From: Pseudomonas sp. GM79
GTDB lineage: Bacteria; Pseudomonadota; Gammaproteobacteria; Pseudomonadales; Pseudomonadaceae
Length of the DNA stretch: 64,000 nt
Reading direction: 5' to 3'
NCBI RefSeq assembly: GCF_000282495.1
Contig: NZ_AKJE01000044.1
Span: forward strand, 56,038-120,037
Shown here: one piece after another, positions 56,011 to 64,000 of the stretch
How positions within the stretch are numbered: position 1 is the first letter of the stretch
How the letters are laid out: each line of letters opens with the position of its first letter
Program-made: the position numbers and the translations under genes
Notes under the pieces: generated by a model
Seen by the model: the letters and a program-made list of their open reading frames with translations, nothing else
What the model was told of the DNA's origin: nothing
The model's database searches: none

Positions 56011-57732
56011 TTATTCGTTATCGAGGCCTTTGCGGCGGTAGGGGAACACATCAATCACCTTCCCCGCCCGAATAGCCTCCTGCAAACTCTTCCAGTAATC
56101 GGCGTTGTACAACTCGCCATGCAACTGATCAAACAACCGCCGTTGCCCCGAATCGGCAAACAGAAACGGTGGAAACTCTTCAGGAAACACATCCAGTGGC
56201 CCGATCGAATACCACGGCTCGGAAGCCATTTCGTCTTCCGGTGTACGCGGTTGCGGGATGTGGCGGAAGTTGGCTTCGGTCAGGAAACAGATCTCGTCGT
56301 AGTCATAAAACACCACACGACCGTGACGGGTGACGCCAAAATTCTTCAGCAACATGTCGCCGGGAAAAATGTTCGCCGCCGCCAGTTGCTTGATCGCCAG
56401 ACCGTAATCCTCGAGCGCCTCGCGAACCTGCGCCTCGTTGGCGTGTTCCAGATAAAGGTTCAACGGCGTCATCCGGCGTTCGGTCCAGCAGTGACGAATC
56501 AGCACCGTATCGTCCTCCACCGAGACCGTGGACGCGGCCACTTCGAGCAACTCTTCCAGGCATGCCGGCTCGAACTTGCTCAACGGGAAACGGAAGTCGG
56601 CGAACTCCTGGGTGTCGGCCATGCGCCCGACCCGGTCGACGCTTTTCACCAGGCGATACTTTTCGATCACCGTGGCGCGATCGACGTTTTTCGACGGCGA
56701 GAAGCGGTCCTTGATGATCTTGAAGACGGTATTGAAGCCCGGCAGGGTAAACACGCTCATGACCATGCCGCGCACGCCGGGGGCCATGATGAACTGGTCG
56801 TCAGTGTTGGCCAGGTGATTGATCAGCGCCCGATAAAACTCGGACTTGCCATGCTTGTAGAAGCCGATCGAGGTGTACAGCTCGGCAATGTGCTTGCCCG
56901 GCAGGATGCGTTTGAGAAAGCCGATGAATTCCGCCGGCACCGGCACATCGACCATGAAGTACGAACGGGTGAAGGAGAAGATGATCGACACCTCCGCCTC
57001 GTCAGTGATCAGCGCATCGATCTGGATGCCCCGGCCTTCGCGGTGCAGCAGCGGAATCACCAGTGGCCATTGCTCGTCGGGGGTGTAAATGCGCCCCACC
57101 AGATAGGCGCCCTTGTTGCGGTAAAGCACCGAGGAAAACAGTTCGACGCTCAGCTCCGGGTCCTTGCAGACCCAGTCCGGCAGGTTCTCGCGCAATTGCG
57201 CTTCGAGGCGACGCAGGTCGCCGGCCAGATCGGCGTAATCTTCGCTGAAGCGGTAGTCGGCAAAGATGCTCGTGAGCATGCCGGACAACTGCCCCTGCGG
57301 CTTGTAGGTGCGGGTTTGCGCGGCCCGGGCGCGGCGCAGGCTCGGCCGCGTGGTGTGAATGAACATACAGCCATCGCTGATCAGGTCATGGCTGAACAGG
57401 CCGCAGAAAATCGAGTTGTACCAGGTCTCGGACAGTTCATCGTCGAAACGCAGGTCGATCAGGCTGATGTAAGCGCTTTTGACCAGCGGCCAGTTGCTGA
57501 CGTCCATCAGCACATCGGTCTCGAACGAAGCATGCAAGCGCCCTACCGTTTCGCCGACCTTTTCTTCGTAGAGGTTGATCCGCGCCGCCGACGCGACTTG
57601 CGTCTCCTGCCATTGGGCCTGCTCGAAACGGGCTCGGGCGCCGTCGGTGATCTGACGGAAATGCTCGCGGTAATCGTCAAAGCCATCGAGGATCATTCGG
57701 GCGATGTCGGCGGCTGGCCATTGCTGCGGCAT
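56011..57732 (-). CDS. aceK: Isocitrate dehydrogenase kinase/phosphatase
   Basis: 573 residues, the usual size. A bifunctional enzyme that phosphorylates isocitrate dehydrogenase to send isocitrate into the glyoxylate shunt. The N-terminal helical domain is followed by the regulatory region with [20 protein letters not shown] and the kinase core with [14 protein letters not shown], the ATP-binding loop and the catalytic [23 protein letters not shown] segment. It lies apart from aceA/aceB, as is usual in Pseudomonas, and serves acetate growth together with acsA. Confidence 0.95.
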   Translation of the reverse strand: MPQQWPAADIARMILDGFDDYREHFRQITDGARARFEQAQWQETQVASAARINLYEEKVGETVGRLHASFETDVLMDVSNWPLVKSAYISLIDLRFDDELSETWYNSIFCGLFSHDLISDGCMFIHTTRPSLRRARAAQTRTYKPQGQLSGMLTSIFADYRFSEDYADLAGDLRRLEAQLRENLPDWVCKDPELSVELFSSVLYRNKGAYLVGRIYTPDEQWPLVIPLLHREGRGIQIDALITDEAEVSIIFSFTRSYFMVDVPVPAEFIGFLKRILPGKHIAELYTSIGFYKHGKSEFYRALINHLANTDDQFIMAPGVRGMVMSVFTLPGFNTVFKIIKDRFSPSKNVDRATVIEKYRLVKSVDRVGRMADTQEFADFRFPLSKFEPACLEELLEVAASTVSVEDDTVLIRHCWTERRMTPLNLYLEHANEAQVREALEDYGLAIKQLAAANIFPGDMLLKNFGVTRHGRVVFYDYDEICFLTEANFRHIPQPRTPEDEMASEPWYSIGPLDVFPEEFPPFLFADSGQRRLFDQLHGELYNADYWKSLQEAIRAGKVIDVFPYRRKGLDNE

Positions 57733-57861
57733 AGGTAAAACCTCGGCGGCTGTTCTTGTCGTTGGAGCCTGAGCTTAGTGGCCCTGTGTGACGCAACGCA
57801 ACCATTGCCTTGTGCCCTGACTGGCGCGACACTTGCGCGCCAATCAAGGAAGGAAAGCGCT

Positions 57862-58770
57862 GTGAACCCCGTCGATATCCTGCGTATGTTGTCGCTTGCC
57901 GCCATTTGGGGGGCGAGTTTTCTGTTCATGCGCGTTATTGCCCCAGTGATTGGCACAATCCCCACTGCTTTTTTTCGCGTGTCGATTGCCGCCGTCGGGC
58001 TGCTGGTGATCCTTGGGCTGATGCGCATCAGCTGGGATTTCAAAGGCAAATTCAAGACGGTGATGCTGCTCGGGATGATCAACTCCGGGATTCCAGCGAC
58101 CCTCTATTCCGTGGCCGCCCAGGTGCTGCCGGCCGGTTACTCGGCGATTTTCAATGCCACCACGCCGCTGATGGGGGTGTTGATTGGCGGATTGTTCTTC
58201 CATGAAAAACTCACTACAGCCAAGCTCGGCGGGGTGTTTCTCGGACTGTTCGGCGTGGGCATCCTCACCCGCGCCGGGCCGGTGGCGTTCAACATGGAAC
58301 TGCTGATGGGCGCACTCGCGTGCCTGATGGCCACCACCTGCTATGGCTTTGCCGGGTTCCTCGCCCGGCGCTGGCTCGACCATGCCGGTGGCCTCGACAG
58401 TCGCCTTTCGGCGCTGGGCAGCATGCTCGGCGCGACGTTGTTGTTGCTGCCGTTGTTTGGCTACAGCGTGATCAACCAGCCACCGGTGAGCTGGGGCGGC
58501 TGGAGTGTCTGGCTGTCGTTGCTGGGGTTGGGTTTGGTCTGCACAGCCTTTGCCTACATTATTTATTTCCGTTTGCTGACGTCGGTTGGCCCGGTGAAAT
58601 CGATGACCGTGACCTTCATGATCCCGCCGTTCGGCGTGTTGTGGGGGGCGCTGTTGCTGGATGAACCGCTGTCGATGGCGCACCTTTATGGCGGGGTGTT
58701 GATTGCGTTGGCGTTGTGGCTGGTGTTGAAGCGGGCAGTGGTGAAGGCGCCTGAGGTGGTTGCCAGGTAG
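57862..58770 (+). CDS. EamA-family (DMT) transporter
   Basis: 302 residues with ten membrane helices in two EamA repeats: LAAIWGASFLFMRVI to LTRAGPV, and GALACLMATTCYGFAGFLAR to the end. The substrate is unknown; family members export metabolites or amino acids. The GTG start at 57862 is used because AAGGAAGG lies 9 nt upstream and it removes a hydrophilic stretch that is not part of the family. Confidence 0.87.
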   Translation: MNPVDILRMLSLAAIWGASFLFMRVIAPVIGTIPTAFFRVSIAAVGLLVILGLMRISWDFKGKFKTVMLLGMINSGIPATLYSVAAQVLPAGYSAIFNATTPLMGVLIGGLFFHEKLTTAKLGGVFLGLFGVGILTRAGPVAFNMELLMGALACLMATTCYGFAGFLARRWLDHAGGLDSRLSALGSMLGATLLLLPLFGYSVINQPPVSWGGWSVWLSLLGLGLVCTAFAYIIYFRLLTSVGPVKSMTVTFMIPPFGVLWGALLLDEPLSMAHLYGGVLIALALWLVLKRAVVKAPEVVAR

Positions 58771-58791
58771 TGATGTGGTGTTGCTGATGAA

Positions 58792-58889
58792 GCCATCGCG
58801 GGCAAGCCCGCTCCCACAGGATTTAGGGATTGCCCACAGAATCTGTGTACGACACAAATCACTGTGGGAGCGGGCTTGCCCGCGATGGC
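58792..58889. repeat. REPIN
   Basis: 27-bp inverted arms 58792-58818 and 58863-58889 with the GCGGGCTTGCCCGCGATGGC variant, between convergent eamA-type and aldehyde dehydrogenase genes. Confidence 0.9.
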
Positions 58890-58903
58890 GTCGGCTCAGA
58901 CGA

Positions 58904-60484
58904 CTACAAAGCTAACTGACTCACCTCCCCATCCACCAACCGCCGAATCCCCAGCGGATTAGCGTTCTGCAACGCCTGGGGCAACAACGAATCCGGATAA
59001 TTCTGGAAGCACACCGGCCGCAGGAAACGGTCGATCGCCAGCGTCCCGACGGATGTCCCGCGCGAATCGGACGTCGCCGGGTACGGCCCGCCATGCACCA
59101 TCGCCTCACACACCTCGACCCCGGTCGGATAGCCATTGAGCAGAATCCGCCCGACCTTTTCCTGAAGCAACTCAGCCAGCCAGCGGTATTCCAGCAATTC
59201 ATCCGCCTCGCCAATCAGTGTCGCCGTCAGTTGTCCGCGCAGGCCATGCAGCGCTGCCGTCAACTGCGCGCGATCCTCGACTTCAATGACGATGGTGGTC
59301 GGTCCGAAGACCTCTTCCTGAAGCAGTTCATCGTCCTTGAGCAACAGACTGACGTCCGCCTGGAACACCTGCGGTTGAGCTTGATTGCCCTGCTGCGGCT
59401 TGCCCGCCAGATGCGTCAGCCCAGGATGCTCGTGCAACTCGACCAGGCCTTTGCTGTAGCTGGCCAGCGCGCCGGCGTTGAGCATGGTCTGCGGCGGTTG
59501 CTGGTTCATGCTGGCGCAAAACATTTCCAGAAAGGTGCTGAACTGCGGCGAACGCAGGCCGATCACCAGGCCTGGATTGGTACAGAACTGCCCGCAACCC
59601 AGCGTCACCGAACCCGCCAGTTGCGCGCCGATCTGTTCGCCCCGCACCGCAAGGGCTTCAGGCAGCAGGAATACCGGGTTGATGCTCGACATCTCGGCAA
59701 ACACCGGGATCGGCTGCGGCCGGGTCGCAGCCATATGACTCAGCGCATTGCCGCCCTTGAGTGAACCAGTGAAGCCGACCGCTTGAATCGCCGGGTGCTT
59801 GACCAGCCATTCACCGACGCCACCGCCATAAATCATGTTGTATACGCCCGCCGGCATTTCGGTTTTTTCCGCTGCGCGGATGATCGCGTCCGCGACCCAT
59901 TCGGCGGTTGCCATATGTCCGCTGTGAGCCTTGAACACCACCGGGCAACCGGCGGCCAGCGCCGAGGCGGTGTCGCCGCCGGCCGTGGAAAACGCCAGCG
60001 GGAAATTACTCGCGCCAAACACCGCGACCGGCCCTAAAGCGATGCGGTACTGGCGCAGATCGGGACGCGGCAATGGTTGACGATCCGGCAGCGCCCGATC
60101 AATCCGCGCACCGTAGAAGTCACCACGACGCAGAACCTTGGCGAACAGGCGCATCTGGCCGCTGGTGCGTGCGCGCTCGCCTTGAATACGTCCGGCCGGC
60201 AATGCGGTTTCACGGCATACCGTGGCGATGAAATCCTCCCCCAGCGCATCGATTTCATCGGCAATGGCGTCAAGGAACCGGGCGCGCTTCTCCGCGCTCA
60301 GGTTGCGATACACCGGATAGGCCGCGGCAGCCGCTTTGGCGGCGGCATCCACTTCGGCTTCGGTGGCCTGGAAGAAAGTACCGGGCAACGCGTCACCGGT
60401 GCTTGCATCCAGACTTTGCAGTTGCAGCGTGCCGTTGGCGCTGCGGCCGCCACCAATGTAGTTGTGTCCAAGCAGGGTTGTCAT
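58904..60484 (-). CDS. 2,5-dioxovalerate (ketoglutarate semialdehyde) dehydrogenase
   Basis: 526 residues, the longer length seen in KGSADH enzymes. The aldehyde dehydrogenase elements are VFGASNFPLAFSTAGGDTAS, FAEMSSINPVFLLPEAL (catalytic Glu) and TLGCGQFCTNPGL (catalytic Cys). It would oxidise 2-oxoglutarate semialdehyde to 2-oxoglutarate, the last step of non-phosphorylating sugar-acid pathways. It lies 42 bp behind an AraD1-like gene, fitting that role. The ATG at 60484 (MTTLLGHNYIGG) is used. Confidence 0.88.
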   Translation of the reverse strand: MTTLLGHNYIGGGRSANGTLQLQSLDASTGDALPGTFFQATEAEVDAAAKAAAAAYPVYRNLSAEKRARFLDAIADEIDALGEDFIATVCRETALPAGRIQGERARTSGQMRLFAKVLRRGDFYGARIDRALPDRQPLPRPDLRQYRIALGPVAVFGASNFPLAFSTAGGDTASALAAGCPVVFKAHSGHMATAEWVADAIIRAAEKTEMPAGVYNMIYGGGVGEWLVKHPAIQAVGFTGSLKGGNALSHMAATRPQPIPVFAEMSSINPVFLLPEALAVRGEQIGAQLAGSVTLGCGQFCTNPGLVIGLRSPQFSTFLEMFCASMNQQPPQTMLNAGALASYSKGLVELHEHPGLTHLAGKPQQGNQAQPQVFQADVSLLLKDDELLQEEVFGPTTIVIEVEDRAQLTAALHGLRGQLTATLIGEADELLEYRWLAELLQEKVGRILLNGYPTGVEVCEAMVHGGPYPATSDSRGTSVGTLAIDRFLRPVCFQNYPDSLLPQALQNANPLGIRRLVDGEVSQLAL

Positions 60485-60526
60485 GACAGATTCCTTGACC
60501 GGCAAAGCTCACCGGAGGTTGAAGGC

Positions 60527-61522
60527 TTAAAGCGCGCGGACCTGACCGATGGCCAACGGCGGAGCACTTTCACCAATGCCGTTCTCCAGCGGCGCACCAA
60601 ACTCATCCAGACTGATCTGGAAGCGATCCCCCGGCCGGGTTTTCACCCCGTCGGCAAACGACAACGTGGCGGTGCCGAAGTAATGCACGTGGACATCGCC
60701 CGGACGCAAAAACTGTGCGTATTTGAAGTGGTGGAATTCGAGGTTGGCGAGGCTGTGGCACATGTTGTCTTCGCCGCTGAGAAACTCTTTTTCCCAGAGC
60801 GTTTCGCCGTTGCGGGTGATGCGACTGCTGCCCGCCAGATGCTTGGGTAACTCACCGACTCGCAACTCCGGACCATAGGCGCAGTAGCGCAGTTTCGAAT
60901 GAGCCAGGTACAGATAATTACGACGTTCCATCACATGGTCGGAGAACTCGTTGCCCAAGGCATAACCGACGCGATACGGCAGGCCGTCGTCGCCGATCAC
61001 ATAGAGCCCGGTCAACTCCGGTTCTTCGCCGGCGTCTTCGGCAAACGGTGGCACCGGGAAGTCGGCGCCGGGGCGCACGACGATGCTGCCGTCACCCTTG
61101 TAGAACCATTCCGGCTGCGCACCGACTTGCCCGGCTTGCGGTGTACCGCCCTCAAGGCCCCACTTGAAAATGCGCATGGTGTCGGTCATGCCGGCTTCGA
61201 CCGCACCGTCCTGCTGGTGCATCTTGTCCCGCGCCGAAGCGCTGCCCAGGTGAGTCAGGCCAGTGCCACTGATCAGGCAATGGGCCGGATCTTCGTGGTC
61301 CAGCGGCGGCAGCACCCACCCCTCTTGCAACAGTTGCTGGTAGTCCGGGCCGGCTTCGGTGCCTCGGCTGGCGACTTCATCTTGCAGACTACGTTTGCCG
61401 CGGATCGCCGCCAGCGCCAGTTCGCGAGTGTTGCGGGTATCGCGCAGCACCTGAACCTGACCGCCCTCGACGAGGCCGACCTGGCGTTGCCCGGTGATGT
61501 TTTCAAATTGAATCAGGCGCAT
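60527..61522 (-). CDS. AraD1-family (FAH-fold) 2-keto-3-deoxy acid dehydratase
   Basis: 331 residues. It begins MRLIQFENITGQRQVGLVEG, with SGTGLTHLGSASARDKM and the late GDVHVHYFGTATLSFADGVK, which I recognise as the AraD1/GguC branch of the FAH superfamily. It dehydrates 2-keto-3-deoxy pentonate (L-arabinonate type) to 2-oxoglutarate semialdehyde. The acidic metal ligands are probably in the central ALGNEFSDHVMERRNYLYLA. It is the middle gene of the cluster. Confidence 0.85.
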   Translation of the reverse strand: MRLIQFENITGQRQVGLVEGGQVQVLRDTRNTRELALAAIRGKRSLQDEVASRGTEAGPDYQQLLQEGWVLPPLDHEDPAHCLISGTGLTHLGSASARDKMHQQDGAVEAGMTDTMRIFKWGLEGGTPQAGQVGAQPEWFYKGDGSIVVRPGADFPVPPFAEDAGEEPELTGLYVIGDDGLPYRVGYALGNEFSDHVMERRNYLYLAHSKLRYCAYGPELRVGELPKHLAGSSRITRNGETLWEKEFLSGEDNMCHSLANLEFHHFKYAQFLRPGDVHVHYFGTATLSFADGVKTRPGDRFQISLDEFGAPLENGIGESAPPLAIGQVRAL

Positions 61523-61577
61523 GTCCTGTTCTCCGGAAAATTCTGGATGGCGCCGCCTTTCGGGCGACGCGCCAAGG

Positions 61578-62753
61578 TCATTCGATAATGTTGAAGTCGC
61601 CGAGGTATTCATCGGAGATTTCCAGTCCCAGGCCCGGCTTGTTGTCATCGAGCTGGATGTAGCCTTTGACCGGTTGTGGCTCGCCCTTGAACACGTAGTA
61701 GAAGAGTTCATTGCCGACCTCGACGTCGAACACCGGGAAGAACTCAGCCATTGGCGAAGCAGTGGTGGACATGGTCAGGTGATAGTTGTGCATTTGCCCG
61801 GCGTGCGGAATAACCGGCACCGACCAGGCTTCGGCCAGGGCGTTGATCTTGCGCGCAGCGGTGATGCCGCCGACGCGGTTGGTGTCGTACTGGATCACAT
61901 CGATGGCGCGGCGCTCCAGCAGGTCCTTGAAGCCGTAGGAAGTGAACTCATGCTCGCCGCCGGAGATCGGCATGATCCCCATTTTTTTCAGCTCGATGTA
62001 GCCTTCGATGTCGTCGGCAATTACCGGTTCTTCAAGCCAGCGTGGTTCGAACTCGGCGAGTTTAGGCAACATGCGCCGGGCGTATTCCAGGGTCCAGCCC
62101 ATGTAGCATTCGAGCATGATGTCGATGTCCGGGCCGGCCAGTTCACGCAGGGCGCGCACTTGCTCGATGTTCTTGCGCATGCCGGCCGGGCCATCTTTCG
62201 GACCGTAGCCGAAACGCATTTTCAGCGCGGTGAAGCCTTGGTTCAGATAACCCTGAGCTTCTTCGAGGAACAGGTCGAGGTTGTCGTTGGCGTAGAGTTT
62301 GGAGGCGTAGGTCCAGATTTTTTCCTTGGTCCGACCGCCGAGCAGTTTGAACACCGGCTTGTTCACTGCTTTGCCCATGATGTCCCAGATGGCGATGTCG
62401 ATCGCCGAGATCGCCGCCATACCGATGCCTTTGCGGCCCCAGGCGTGGCTCTGGCGGTACATCTTCTGCCAGATGTATTCGTTGTCGAACGGGTCTTCGC
62501 CAATGGCGATCGGTGCCAGGTAGGTGTCGATGATTTCCTTGGCCACACGCGGCGCCAAGGCGCAGTTACCGATGCCAACAAGACCGGTATCGGTCTCGAC
62601 CTCCACCACCAGCCAGCCATGGAAACGGAACGACCCCATCGCGTCGCCGCGCTCGAACAGGATGTCACTGGCGTTGGTGCAGAAGTGCGCTTGAGGGGGA
62701 ACGACTTTGCCTTTCCACTCGAAAACGCGGGTACGGATTGCTTTGATTTTCAT
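61578..62753 (-). CDS. Enolase-superfamily sugar-acid dehydratase (L-rhamnonate/L-lyxonate dehydratase-like)
   Basis: 391 residues. The N-terminal cap ([18 protein letters not shown]) precedes the barrel with KMRFGYGP (KxR type), metal ligands LECYMGW, WLEEPV and GGEHEFT, and the catalytic histidine in [11 protein letters not shown]. It removes water from an aldonic acid to give a 2-keto-3-deoxy acid. The exact substrate cannot be named from sequence: the next enzymes suggest a C5 acid, while the family resembles rhamnonate dehydratases. It is first of the three tightly spaced genes, followed 55 bp later by the AraD1-like gene. Confidence 0.85.
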   Translation of the reverse strand: MKIKAIRTRVFEWKGKVVPPQAHFCTNASDILFERGDAMGSFRFHGWLVVEVETDTGLVGIGNCALAPRVAKEIIDTYLAPIAIGEDPFDNEYIWQKMYRQSHAWGRKGIGMAAISAIDIAIWDIMGKAVNKPVFKLLGGRTKEKIWTYASKLYANDNLDLFLEEAQGYLNQGFTALKMRFGYGPKDGPAGMRKNIEQVRALRELAGPDIDIMLECYMGWTLEYARRMLPKLAEFEPRWLEEPVIADDIEGYIELKKMGIMPISGGEHEFTSYGFKDLLERRAIDVIQYDTNRVGGITAARKINALAEAWSVPVIPHAGQMHNYHLTMSTTASPMAEFFPVFDVEVGNELFYYVFKGEPQPVKGYIQLDDNKPGLGLEISDEYLGDFNIIE

Positions 62754-63280
62754 GAATACAGTTCCTTGCGCTGCCGGCTTTTTGTAGTTGTTGAGTCGCT
62801 GCGCAGAGCCGTTCCTGTGGCCGGCTTCGGGCATTCGATGGAGCGACTTTAGCCAGCGCTCGGGGGGTGGGGATAATCACTTATGCGTATCCGGCGATAA
62901 CCTGGGGTGATCGCAAAAAGCGGATATTGAGTGAATGAGGTTATGGGTACACACCAAACAAATGTGGGAGCAGCCTGCTCGCGAAAGCGGTCCCGTCAGT
63001 CACCTTTGTAGTGACCGGCAGACTGCTATCGCGGGCAAGCCCGCTCCCACAGTGACTGGTGGTGTTGCTCGATTTTTTGATCAATGCAAAACCCTGTGGG
63101 AGCGGGCTTGCCCGGGTAGAAACCGGAGACATCCTTTACGTTTTAAACCGCAGACATCGTTTACAGGTATGAAATACGGTCAGGAGGTGCCTCCGCGATG
63201 GTGGCAGTACAGACACTCTTGCAGTGACTGTCGGGCCGCTATCGCGAGCAGGCTCGCTCCCACAGGGGACTTGCGTTGTG
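62754..63280. repeat. 527-bp spacer with REP sequences and an insertion-like segment
   Basis: 62962-63051 is an imperfect REPIN. A second REP pair is split: left arm at 63095-63114 stops at CCCG, and the right arm lies at 63239-63264. Between them, 63116-63180 carries two 20-bp direct repeats, AACCGGAGACATCCTTTACG (63121-63140) and AACCGCAGACATCGTTTACA (63146-63165), spaced by 25 bp. This looks like the end of an insertion sequence with transposase-binding repeats, left after loss of the rest. No open reading frame is present. Confidence 0.6.
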
Positions 63281-64000
63281 TCAGTAGTTGTTGGCGCCCA
63301 TCCGGCACGCAATCTCGAACGCCTGGCGGATCGCCCCGACATTCGCCTTGCCCTGCCCCGCAATATCAAACGCGGTGCCATGGGCCGGTGTGGTAATCGG
63401 TATTGGCAACCCGCCTTGCACCGTCACCCCACGGGAGAAGCCCATCAACTTGATCGCGATCTGCCCTTGGTCGTGATACATGGTCACCACCGCATCAAAG
63501 GCACTGGCATCGCCCTGCACCTTGAGGAAAATCGTGTCGGCGGGGTATGGCCCCTCGGCCGCAACACCCAGCGCCTGAGCCGAACGAACAGCCGGGCCAA
63601 TGATGTCCAATTCTTCGCGACCGAACGAGCCGTTGTCACCGTTGTGCGGGTTCAGCCCGCACACGCCGATACGCGGTTTGGCCAGGCCGTTGCGCTTGAG
63701 GGCTGTGTCGATCAGCTGGATCGCTTCGACTACCCGCGTCTGGCTGAGCATGCCCGGCACATCGGCCAGCGCCACATGGGATGTCACGCGCGACGTCCAC
63801 AGGTTGTCGAGCACGTTGAACTCGCAGAATGGCCCGTGGAAATCCAGTAGCTCGGCGAACCAGTGCAGCTCGTCGCTGTGGGCCATACCGGCCATGTGCA
63901 GCGAGGTCTTGTTCAACGGCCCGAACAGCACCGCATCGGTAGTCCCGGTCTCGGTCAGGCGCAGGGCTTTTTCCAGGGTGTCGAGGCTGTAGCGGCCGCC
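63281..64000 (-). CDS. PdxA-family dehydrogenase (partial)
   Basis: The C-terminal 239 codons; the 5' end lies beyond the window. The metal site and substrate motifs are TMYHDQGQIAIKLMGFSRG and CGLNPHNGDNGSFGREELDI, with the early ALRLTETGTTDAVLFGPLNK, typical of PdxA-fold 4-hydroxythreonine-4-phosphate dehydrogenase-type enzymes. Next to a sugar-acid cluster it is more likely a PdxA2-type catabolic dehydrogenase than the vitamin B6 enzyme; this is inference. The 527-bp spacer separates it from the dehydratase gene. Confidence 0.85.
   Translation of the reverse strand, partial: GGRYSLDTLEKALRLTETGTTDAVLFGPLNKTSLHMAGMAHSDELHWFAELLDFHGPFCEFNVLDNLWTSRVTSHVALADVPGMLSQTRVVEAIQLIDTALKRNGLAKPRIGVCGLNPHNGDNGSFGREELDIIGPAVRSAQALGVAAEGPYPADTIFLKVQGDASAFDAVVTMYHDQGQIAIKLMGFSRGVTVQGGLPIPITTPAHGTAFDIAGQGKANVGAIRQAFEIACRMGANNY

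Noticed and set aside
56008..57738. 576-codon open frame opposite aceK
   Set aside because: Antisense shadow of aceK with no domain or ribosome site.

Overview
The window looks like chromosome of a Pseudomonas of the fluorescens group. The evidence is the arginine block (aruC, argR, aotPOMQJ), AcsA, NrdB, BglX, HrpA, AceK and a phosphate-porin-type OMP, all Pseudomonas-like in sequence and order. About a dozen REPIN-type repeats built on a GTGGGAGCGGGCTTGC core also fit, as do three longer GTAGGAGCTG... inverted repeats. I see no rRNA, tRNA, CRISPR array, intact insertion sequence or replication origin. The window opens inside aruC and closes inside a pdxA-like gene.

Layout. 0-11 kb is arginine uptake and regulation: aotJQMOP and the AraC-type regulator argR on the minus strand, and the start of aruC. 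A 5-kb gene for a giant leucine-rich-repeat, dermonecrotic-toxin-like protein sits between argR and aruC on the other strand. 11.6-16.7 kb holds acsA, two small exported proteins (one made of DG[YF]DHTG repeats) and nrdB with no nrdA beside it. 16.7-21.2 kb is accessory: two small unknown genes, a BRO-N protein, an HNH nuclease of modification-dependent-restriction type, a Cys/His protein, and a decapitated Tae4 amidase effector gene joined by an ATGA overlap to a small membrane-protein gene.

21-37 kb is a run of periplasmic, transport and regulatory genes: a DUF3298-like protein, a TSUP permease, AraC, BglX, a probable LexA-controlled pair of HTH genes, a metallo-beta-lactamase-fold hydrolase divergent from a TetR gene with visible operators, a LysR/amidotransferase-like divergent pair with a perfect palindrome, GlpQ with a coupled AraC gene, a fatty acid hydroxylase-type membrane enzyme, a PepSY protein and a GAF histidine kinase. 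37-46.6 kb has an MCP with a FliA-type promoter, a ZntB-like transporter, a PACE efflux protein with LysR, an ECF42-type sigma factor operon with a DGPF/YCII protein and a 16-codon leader ORF, then a SnoaL-like protein, a GNAT, a PPOX flavoprotein and an aquaporin. 46.6-57.7 kb holds a DUF482/FemAB-like protein, an OprP/OprO-type porin, an ECF sigma/zf-HC2 pair, a KASIII-like enzyme, hrpA and aceK. 57.8-64 kb has an EamA transporter and a sugar-acid catabolic cluster (enolase-superfamily dehydratase, AraD1-like dehydratase, ketoglutarate semialdehyde dehydrogenase, PdxA-like dehydrogenase) expected to feed 2-oxoglutarate.

The regulatory reading is unusually clear in several places: ArgR-type direct repeats before aruC, a terminator-like hairpin after aotJ that would favour binding-protein expression, a LexA box, TetR and LysR operators, and a sigma-28 promoter. 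The most unusual content is the LRR giant with a duplicated module and no visible NEL catalytic domain, the Tae4 remnant, and the 16.7-21 kb accessory block. Functions are inferred from recognised sequence patterns; no database search was run.
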